DNA from: Dastarcus helophoroides
Taxonomy: Eukaryota; Arthropoda; Insecta; Coleoptera; Bothrideridae
Assembly: GCA_028583605.1 (NCBI GenBank)
Contig: CM053337.1
Location: 16,803,664 to 16,867,663, forward strand
Direction: 5' to 3'
DNA length: 64,000 bases
Shown here: in pieces, positions 55,291 through 64,000 of the stretch
Layout: each line of letters opens with the position of its first letter
How positions within the stretch are numbered: position 1 is the stretch's first letter
The notes under the pieces: generated by a model
Told to the model about the DNA's origin: nothing
Seen by the model: the letters and a program-made list of their open reading frames with translations, nothing else
Database searches by the model: none
Program-made: the position numbers and the translations under genes

Positions 55291-56169
55291 TTTTTTGAAT
55301 AAATTAATTGTCAAAAATATTCTTATAATTTCGACTTTTAAAGTGGGAATTATTGAAATTTTTGAGAAAGAGTCAACACTTCTAGAAGAGTCTCAAAATT
55401 TCGAAATTAAAATTAAACAAAATTTGGAAAAATTTCAGTAACAATTTAGTGTTCCAATTTAATTTTTTTCCAGTAATTTTGAAGTTCCAGAGAAATTTCA
55501 AAAATCAAATATTTCAGCTCGAAGCCAATTTTTTGTGATTAAAATTCAAATTTTGGCAATTTATTTGTACATAAAAAGCAAGTTTTTTTTGGAAATTTGT
55601 TTCAAAACTTTGCCCAATTTCAAAAATAGCAATTTTTGTTATTAATTTTTATAAATTTGAGTGTTATTTCGAAATGTTTCTCAAAAAATGTAAATTTAAA
55701 AATAAAAACATTACCACTTTTAGAAAATAAAGCTAAAGTTAACAGAAAAGTCAAACTTTTAAAACTGAAACCTTAAAAAATTTTGAAATTTTCGTACACT
55801 AAAATTTTTAAAAAAAATAAGGACTTCGAAAAAAATTTTCAATTTTTAAAATAGTCGACATTTTCAATAATTTTGGGAATGTGAATAAAAGACCAACTTT
55901 TGAAAAAATATCAACATTTTAAAAAGCTGAATTTTTTAAATATTAGAGAAAACTCTAAATTATTTAAAAATTCGTAATCATTAAAAAAGTTGAAATTTTG
56001 AAAACGTAAAATTTTGAAATGAGTCGAAATTTTCAATGGTTCGAGTTTAAAAAGAATCTTTTCTTTTAAGTTGAATATTTAATTGGAAATGTTTAAAAAA
56101 ATATATGAACAAAATTTTAAAGAAAGTTCTAACTTTTCAAAATAAGTCGAGTTTTTAAAAAGCCGAAAT

Positions 56170-59100
56170 TTTGAAAAAAAATGTCGAAGTTTTGAAATGG
56201 AGTCGAGTTTTTTTCTATGTTTCCACTTTTTTCTCAAAGTTTCATTTTGAATTTGACATTTCAACTTTTATTACACATAATTTCTGGAGATTAATATCGA
56301 AATGTAAGCTTAGAAATTCCGAAATTTCGATTTTGTTCAAAAATTTTGAATTCAAATTTTTGGTTCAAAATTATGAGTTTTCTTCTTCTAAATTTCGAGT
56401 GTTTTCCTATGTTTCTACTTTTTCTTAAAGTTTTATTATGAATTTGACATTTCAACTTTTGTTACACATAATTTCTAAGCAATAACATCAAAATTTAAGC
56501 TTAGAAATTCCGAAATTTCGATTTTGTCCAAAAATTTTGAATTCAAACTTTTGCTTCTAAATTTCCAGTTTTTTTCTATGTTTCTACTTTTTTCCCACAG
56601 TCTTATTTTGAATGTGACATGTCAACTTTGGTTACATATTATTTCTAGACATTAATATCGAAATGTAAGCTTGGAAATTCCGAAATTTCGATTTTGTTAA
56701 AAAATTTTGAATTCAAATTTTCGGTTCAAAATTTTGAGTTTTCTTCTTCTAAATTTTGAGTTTTTTCCTACGTTTCTCCTTTTTCTTAAAGTTTTATTAT
56801 GAATATGATATTTCAACTTTTGTTACATATAATTTTTAAGCAATAATATCAAAATTTAAGCTTAGAAATTCCGAAATTTCGATTTTGTCCAAAAATTTTG
56901 AATTCAAACTTTTGCTTCTAAATTTCCGAGTGTTTTTCTATGTTTTTACTTTTTTCTCAAAGTTTCATTTTGAATTTGACATTTCAACTTTTATTACACA
57001 TAATTTCTAGAGATTAATATCGAAATGTAAGCTTAGAAATTCCGAAATTTCGATTTTGTTAAAAAATTTTGAATTCAAATTTTTGGTTCAAAATTTTGAG
57101 TTTTCTTCTTCTAAATTTGAAGTTTTTTCCTATGTTTCTACTTTTTCTTAAGTTTTATTATGAATTTGACATTTCAACTTTTGTTACACATAATTTCTAA
57201 GCAATAACATCAAAATTTAAGCTTAGAAATTCCGAAATTTCGATTTTGTCCAAAAATTTTGAATTCAAACTTTTGCTTCTAAATTTCGAGTTTTTTTCTA
57301 TGTTTCTACTTTTTTCTCACAGTTTTATTTTGAATGTGACATGTCAACTTTGGTTACACATTATTTCTAGATATTAATATCGAAATGTAAGCTTGGAAAT
57401 TCCGAAATTTCGATTTTGTTAAAAAATTTTGAATTCAAATTTTTGGTTCAAAATTTTGAGTTTTCTTCTTCTAAATTTGAAGTTTTTTCCTATGTTTCTA
57501 CTTTTTCTTAAAGTTTTATTATGAATTTGACATTTCAACTTTTGTTACACATAATTTCTAAGCAATAATATCAAAATTTAAGCTTAGAAATTCCGAAATT
57601 TCGATTTTGTCCAAAAATTTTGAATTCAAACTTTTGCTTCTAAATTTCGAGTTTTTTTCTATGTTTCTACTTTTTTCTCACAGTTTTATTTTGAATGTGA
57701 CATGTCAACTTTGGTTACACATTATTTCTAGACATTAATATCGAAATGTAAGCTTGGAAATTCCGAAATTTCGATTTTGTTAAAAAATTTTGAATTCAAA
57801 TTTTTGGTTCAAAATTTTGAGTTTTCTTCTTCTAAATTTGAAGTTTTTTCCTATGTTTCTACTTTTTCTTAAAGTTTTATTATGAATTTGACATTTCAAC
57901 TTTTGTTACACATAATTTCTAAGCAATAACATCAAAATTTAAGCTTAGAAATTCCGAAATTTCGATTTTGTCCAAAAATTTTGAATTCAAACTTTTGCTT
58001 CTAAATTTCGAGTTTTTTTCTATGTTTCTACTTTTTTCTCACAGTTTTATTTTGAATGTGACATGTCAACTTTGGTTACACATTATTTCTAGACATTAAT
58101 ATCGAAATGTAAGCTTGGAAATTCCGAAATTTCGATTTTGTTAAAAAATTTTGAATTCAAATTTTTGGTTCAAAATTTTGAGTTTTCTTCTTCTAAATTT
58201 GAAGTTTTTTCCTATGTTTCTACTTTTTCTTAAAGTTTTATTATGAATTTGACATTTCAACTTTTGTTACACATAATTTCTAAGCAATAATATCAAAATT
58301 TAAGCTTAGAAATTCCGAAATTTCGATTTTGTCCAAAAATTTTGAATTCAAACTTTTGCTTCTAAATTTCCAGTTTTTTTCTATGTTTCTACTTTTTTCT
58401 CACAGTTTTATTTTGAATGTGACATGTCAACTTTGGTTACACATTATTTCTAGACATTAATATCGAAATGTAAGCTTGGAAATTCCGAAATTTCGATTTT
58501 GTTAAAAAATTTTGAATTCAAATTTTTGGTTCAAAATTTTGAGTTTTCTTCTTCTAAATTTGAAGTTTTTTCCTATGTTTCTACTTTTTCTTAAGTTTTA
58601 TTATGAATTTGACATTTCAACTTTTGTTACACATAATTTCTAAGCAATAACATCAAAATTTAAGCTTAGAAATTCCGAAATTTCGATTTTGTCCAAAAAT
58701 TTTGAATTCAAACTTTTGCTTCTAAATTTCGAGTGTTTTTCTATGTTTTTACTTTTTTCTGACAGTTTTATTTTGAATGTGACATGTCAACTTTGGTTAC
58801 ACATTATTTCTAGATATTAATATCGAAATGTAAGCTTAGAAATTCCGAAATTTCCATTTTGTTAAAAAATTTTGAATTCAAATTTTTGGTTCAAAATTTT
58901 GAGTTTTCTTCTTCTAAATTTGAAGTTTTTTCCTATGTTTCTACTTTTTCTTAAAGTTTTATTATGAATTTGACATTTCAACTTTTGTTACACATAATTT
59001 CTAAGCAATAACATCAAAATTTAAGCTTAGAAATTCCGAAATTTCGATTTTGTCCAAAAATTTTGAATTCAAACTTTTGCTTCTAAATTTCGAGTTTTTT

Positions 59101-61130
59101 TCTATGTTTCTACTTTTTTCCCACAGTCTTATTTTGAATGTGACATGTCAACTTTGGTTACACATTATTTCTAGACATTAATATCGAAATGTAAGCTTGG
59201 AAATTCCGAAATTTCGATTTTGTTAAAAAATTTTGAATTCAAATTTTTGGTTCAAAATTTTGAGTTTTCTTCTTCTAAATTTGAAGTTTTTTCCTATGTT
59301 TCTACTTTTTCTTAAAGTTTTATTATGAATTTGACATTTCAACTTTTGTTACACATAATTTCTAAGCAATAACATCAAAATTTAAGCTTAGAAATTCCGA
59401 AATTTCGATTTTGTCCAAAAATTTTGAATTCAAACTTTTGCTTCTAAATTTCCAGTTTTTTTCTATGTTTCTACTTTTTTCCCACAGTCTTATTTTGAAT
59501 GTGACATGTCAACTTTGGTTACACATTATTTCTAGACATTAATATCGAAATGTAAGCTTGGAAATTCCGAAATTTCGATTTTGTTAAAAAATTTTGAATT
59601 CAAATTTTTGGTTCAAAATTTTGAGTTTTCTTCTTCTAAATTTGAAGTTTTTTCCTATGTTTCTACTTTTTCTTAAAGTTTTATTATGAATTTGACATTT
59701 CAACTTTTGTTACACATAATTTCTAAGCAATAACATCAAAATTTAAGCTTAGAAATTCCGAAATTTCGATTTTGTCCAAAAATTTTGAATTCAAACTTTT
59801 GCTTCTAAATTTCCAGTTTTTTTCTATGTTTCTACTTTTTTCCCACAGTCTTATTTTGAATGTGACATGTCAACTTTGGTTACATATTATTTCTAGACAT
59901 TAATATCGAAATGTAAGCTTGGAAATTCCGAAATTTCGATTTTGTTAAAAAATTTTGAATTCAAATTTTTGGTTCAAAATTTTGAGTTTTCTTCTTCTAA
60001 ATTTGAAGTTTTTTCCTATGTTTCTACTTTTTCTTAAGTTTTATTATGAATTTGACATTTCAACTTTTGTTACACATAATTTCTAAGCAATAACATCAAA
60101 ATTTAAGCTTAGAAATTCCGAAATTTCGATTTTGTCCAAAAATTTTGAATTCAAACTTTTGCTTCTAAATTTCGAGTTTTTTTCTATGTTTCTACTTTTT
60201 TCCCACAGTCTTATTTTGAATGTGACATGTCAACTTTGGTTACACATTATTTCTAGACTATTAATATCGAAATGTAAGCTTGGAAATTCCGAAATTTCGA
60301 TTTTGTTAAAAAATTTTGAATTCAAATTTTTGGTTCAAAATTTTGAGTTTTCTTCTTCTAAATTTGAAGTTTTTTCCTATGTTTCTACTTTTTCTTAAAG
60401 TTTTATTATGAATTTGACATTTCAACTTTTGTTACACATAATTTCTAAGCAATAATATCAAAATTTAAGCTTAGAAATTCCGAAATTTCGATTTTGTCCA
60501 AAAATTTTGAATTCAAACTTTTGCTTCTAAATTTCGAGTTTTTTTCTATGTTTCTACTTTTTTCTCACAGTTTTATTTTGAATGTGACATGTCAACTTTG
60601 GTTACACATTATTTCTAGACATTAATATCGAAATGTAAGCTTGGAAATTCCGAAATTTCGATTTTGTTAAAAAATTTTGAATTCAAATTTTTGGTTCAAA
60701 ATTTTGAGTTTTCTTCTTCTAAATTTGAAGTTTTTTCCTATGTTTCTACTTTTTCTTAAAGTTTTATTATGAATTTGACATTTCAACTTTTGTTACACAT
60801 AATTTCTAAGCAATAACATCAAAATTTAAGCTTAGAAATTCCGAAATTTCGATTTTGTCCAAAAATTTTGAATTCAAACTTTTGCTTCTAAATTTCGAGT
60901 TTTTTTCTATGTTTCTACTTTTTTCTCACAGTTTTATTTTGAATGTGACATGTCAACTTTGGTTACACATTATTTCTAGACATTAATATCGAAATGTAAG
61001 CTTGGAAATTCCGAAATTTCGATTTTGTTTAAAAATTTTGAATTCAAACTTTTACTTCTAAATTTCGAGTTTTTTTCTATATTTCTATTTTTTCTTAAAA
61101 TTTCATTTTGAACTTGACAGTTCAACTTTT
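56170..61130. repeat. 361-bp dimeric higher-order satellite, about 13 copies, highly homogeneous
   Basis: caactttggttaca recurs at 57345, 57706, 58067, 58428, 58788, 59149, 59510, 59871, 60231, 60593 and 60954, that is every 360-362 bp. Each unit is two related monomers of about 180 bp, one with gacatgtcaactttggttac and gtaagcttggaaattccgaa, the other with gacatttcaacttttgttac and tttaagcttagaaattccga. Neighbouring units differ at only a few positions. Edges (56170-56600 and 61040-61130) are more diverged. Confidence 0.95.
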
Positions 61131-61740
61131 GATACACATAATTTCCAGATAATTAATATCAAAATGTAAGTTTGAAAATTTTGAATCAAAGTGGAACATT
61201 TTTTTAAAAAAGTTGAAATTTTAGGTCAAACAAATTATTTGAAAAAATGTTAAACATTTCATAACATTTCGAAATATTCAAAAAAAATCGAAATTTTAAA
61301 AAAATTCGAGATTTTCTAAAGATTTGGCAATTTTTGGTCAAATTTGGACAATTTTTTTAAAATGTGGCTCTTTTTTTTTAATTTTGCCTTTTTTAAAAGT
61401 TTCCAATTTCTTCAAAATTCCTATTTTTTGTCCCTAAATTTTCGACTTTTTTTTTGAAAATTTTGACGATTAAAAGACTTGAAGGAATTCAACAATTTTG
61501 GATCATTTCGACTTTCCAAAATTTCGGTCAATTAGGGAAACTTGACCTTTTTTTAAAAAATTTCGAACGTTTTTTCAGAATTTCGATTGTTTTGAAATTT
61601 CGATATTATTTTTGAAGAACTTTTTTTTGGAAATTCCGACTTTGCTTTAAGAAATCAATGATTTTGACGTTTCTTCTCCAAAATTTAGTTTTTTCTTAAT
61701 ATTTTGCCTGCAGCTCCCTAGCCCCCCCTGGTTACGGGCC
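61131..61740. other. Degenerate AT-rich DNA right of the 361-bp array
   Basis: AAATTTCGA-type words without a clear period. A small GC-richer patch (gctccctagccccccctggt) lies at about 61710. No gene seen. Confidence 0.5.
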
Positions 61741-61775
61741 TATTAGGAGAAAATGGAACTCCCTTAGCTTACGTC

Positions 61776-62082
61776 AAGTTGCTTTCAAATTTGATAGAAC
61801 GTCCCTCGTATAATCACAATCAAATTCAGAAACAATTCGTGCTCTCTAAGTACAATACGCTCTCGAAATTCCCAACTATTTTTAACTGTCACAAAAAAAA
61901 TAAAGGACTTTACTTTGAAGTTTCTTTTACCCAAAAAGAAACACGCCCAACTGATTTGATGACCCCCAAGTTCCCTATAATCAAAAAGAATAGAAGCCAA
62001 GTTGCTTTCAAATTTAACAGAACGTCCCTCGTATAATCACAATTAAATTTAGAAACAATTCGTCCTCTTAAAATGCCAAATA
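61776..62082. repeat. Direct repeat pair of about 80 bp
   Basis: aagttgctttcaaatttgat, agaacgtccctcgtataatc and agaaacaattcgt appear at about 61776-61850 and again at about 61998-62072, with about 150 bp between them. Could be a local duplication or the remains of a mobile element. Confidence 0.75.
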
Positions 62083-62545
62083 TTTGGTAATTTAAATTAC
62101 ATAACACAGTTGCATCTTTGCACTAATAAATAGAGCAAATTAGTCGAATAATTCGTTGAATATGTTCCGGGAAAACAAACTAATCTGTGCTTAAATTTCA
62201 AAAAAAAAAGGTTATGCATATTTGATAAGGGTTAAAGGCGAGATAAAAAAAGTCAATGACTTAATATCTTGATCTGACATTCCGCAAATGTCTATTGTGT
62301 TGCGTCTGGTTGAAAAAAAATCGACGATTGGGCTGAACAAACACCGAACGAAACTCGAGGAAAAATTCGACCTAAACTGTTTATGTTGAAGCAGCTTAAG
62401 TGACGCAAAGAATGTAAATACTGTTTATTTTGAGATTTCGCGCAAATATGTATAATCGAGCATAAATCGTTGTGTTGCCATTCGAATTTCTAAAGTTTTG
62501 ACGATCAGACTCTGGAAAAAAAATTACATTGGGTTCATTCTCATT
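62083..62545 (+). promoter_or_regulatory. Putative promoter region of the next secreted-protein gene
   Basis: Unique sequence. A TATA-like tgtataat lies at about 62447-62455, about 90 bp before the start codon. A GATA-type word gagataaa lies near 62240. Other promoter elements are not certain. Confidence 0.4.
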
Positions 62546-62618
62546 ATGTATCTTTGTAAGGTGGTTCTAACGATCGCAATCGTTGGTCTTGCGTCCGAAT
62601 TTGTGTCCAGTGCAACTG
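62546..62618 (+). CDS. First (signal-peptide) exon of a probable fifth chitinase, gene continues off-window
   Basis: ATG at 62546 opens a 73-nt frame with a typical signal sequence: MYLCKVV, then a hydrophobic stretch (LTIAIVGLA), then EFVSSAT. It ends at a strong donor GTGAGT (62619-62624) in phase 1. All four complete chitinases here have the same design (a 58-64 nt first exon, phase 1, then a repeat-bearing intron). The following sequence shares repeat units with the DNA just 3' of chitinase D. That it is a chitinase is inferred from position, phase and exon design only; any secreted protein is possible. Confidence 0.6.
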
Positions 62619-62699
62619 GTGAGTAAACCAACAATTTATTGTTGTTTTCAAAGTGATGCGAACGGAAATTTTTCGTTCGTCGTCTCCTAGAAATTGGGA

Positions 62700-64000
62700 A
62701 AACTAAAAATTTTATAAAAAGAAATTTTCTCCAAATTTCCATTTTTCCTGAAAGTGTCGTTCTTTAAAATTTCTTTTAGAAATTATAACTTCTCCCGATT
62801 TTTCTTTGTGTTCCTCTAATTGGCTTCAAAAATGTCAAGTTTCTTCACGACACTAACAATTTAAAGTTCATTTCATTTTGTAGTTTTGACAACAAATGTC
62901 TGTTTTTTAATTTTATTTAACATTTAAATGTCTGGAAAAAACCCTGAAAGCTCTATAAAAATGTCAACATTTTGTAAAAAACAAAAAATTTCGTCTCCTT
63001 TGCAAAGATATTACAATTTTTTTATCAAATTTAGATTTTTTCTCTGCAAAATTTTGCTTTTTTTGTGTTTTTCTCTAAACATTTTATACAAAGAATTTTT
63101 TTTGAAATTTCAACTTTTCCAGGAGATTTTCTCTCTAAAATATTTTTTCTTGTAGGAATTTTGATTTCTCTCTAATTTGTTTTGGAAATTAAAAATTGTT
63201 TAACAAAATTTTGATACTTTAAAATTCATTTTATTTTATAATTTTGATAAAAAACTGAAAATTATTAGGTTGAAATTAAGGGAAAATAAACTTCAAATTT
63301 GCATAAAAATAAGAAAACTTTGGGAAAAATATTGAAATTTCAAGAAAAAATGTACTTTTTTCAGCAAAGTTTTCATTTTTCTTAAAAATTTTATAAAAAG
63401 AAATTTTCTCCAAATTTCCATTTTTCCTGAAAGTGTCGTTCTTTAAAATTTCTTTTAGAAATTATAACTTCTCTCGATTTTTCTTTGTGTTCCTCTAATT
63501 GGCTTCAAAAATGTCAAGTTTCTTCACGACACTTTAACAATTTCAAGTCCATTTCATTTTGTAGTTTTGACAACAAATGTCTGTTTTTTAATTTTATTTA
63601 ACATTTAAATGTCTGGAAAAAACCCTGAAAGCTCTATAAAAATGTCAACATTTTGTAAAAAAACAAAAAATTTCGTCTCCTTTGCAAAGATATTTCAAAT
63701 TTTTTTCCAAATTTCGATTTTTTCTCTACGAAATTTTGCTTTTTTTGTGTTTTTCTCTAAACATTTTATATAAAGAATTTTTTGAAAAGTTTATTTTTAA
63801 AAAAAGTAAACCTTTCAAAAAGAGTCGAAATTTTGAAAAAAAGTCGAAGTTTTGAAATGGAATCGAAATTTAACGAAATATTAGTCGAAAATGTCATTAA
63901 AAGATTTCAAAAAATGTCTGACTAGAAAAAAATTAGAATTTTCAAATACAGGAAAAGGTAAAGTTTCGAAAAAAAGTCGAAAATTTCAATAGTTCAAGTT
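62700..64000 (+). repeat. About 680-bp tandem duplication in the putative intron 1
   Basis: ttataaaaagaaattttctc at 62712 recurs at 63391 with the downstream order kept (cctgaaagtgtcgttcttta, then gttcctctaattggcttcaa, then aaaccctgaaagctctataa). Units are relatives of the 286-bp array at 52.7-54.25 kb with an added segment. No exon is seen up to the window end. Confidence 0.85.

Noticed and set aside
60132..60398. 88-codon plus-strand frame in the 361-bp array (also 56171-56428)
   Set aside because: The frame spans satellite monomers and recurs only where the repeat phase lacks stops; nothing else supports a protein.

Overview
This is a stretch of an AT-rich insect nuclear genome, most likely a beetle (inference). 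The reasons are an acyl-CoA synthetase of the firefly-luciferase family, spliceosomal introns with GT..AG ends, TATA boxes and AATAAA signals, and a tandem cluster of secreted single-domain GH18 chitinases of the kind known from insect midguts. Coding exons make up well under 10% of the window. Most of the rest is tandem repeats, many of them built around the word AAATTTCGA.

Layout. 1-3662 (+): the last four exons of a luciferase-like acyl-CoA synthetase, with its 5' end off the left edge. 3852-7970 (-): chitinase A, five exons, with a +1 frameshift in exon 2 of this sequence. 13244-22119 (-): chitinase B, five exons. Its two 3' exons and three 5' exons lie about 6.8 kb apart across a satellite-filled intron, so it is easily mistaken for two partial genes. 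30747-33603 (-): chitinase C, five exons, with a minisatellite in intron 1 that has copied its own exon-1 donor junction three times. 49141-52142 (+): chitinase D, five exons, the most divergent copy. 62546-62618 (+): a signal-peptide exon ending in phase 1, probably the first exon of a further cluster member that continues past the right edge.

The four complete chitinase models share the same intron positions and phases (1, 2, 0, 0). Exons 2-5 are 532, 127, 186 and 252 nt, with three deviations: +1 nt in A exon 2, +18 nt in C exon 2 and +15 nt in B exon 5. This shows descent from one ancestor by gene duplication. All encode a signal peptide, SxGG, DxxDxDxE, MxYD and WSLDTDDF motifs, and no chitin-binding domain. 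They should therefore be secreted catalytic chitinases, perhaps acting on dietary or peritrophic-matrix chitin (inference). Orientation is A, B, C leftward and D, F rightward.

Repeats. Arrays include a 183-bp satellite (1-1190), about 165-bp monomers in 2- and 4-mer higher-order units (8.95-13.09 kb), about 240-bp and 171-bp arrays inside chitinase B intron 3, a short-unit array (23-28.4 kb), a 173-bp complex satellite (36.1-38.9 and 42.6-48.5 kb) split by a simple array, a 286-bp array (52.7-54.25 kb) and a very homogeneous 361-bp dimer array (56.2-61.1 kb). Inserted elements include a 702-bp hAT-like element with an 8-bp target duplication, a 206-bp solo-LTR-like insertion with a 5-bp target duplication, several foldback elements and a tRNA-derived polymerase III unit. 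The roughly 0.6-2.5 kb 5' of each chitinase start is free of satellite. All lengths and motifs were read by eye; no alignment or database search was run.
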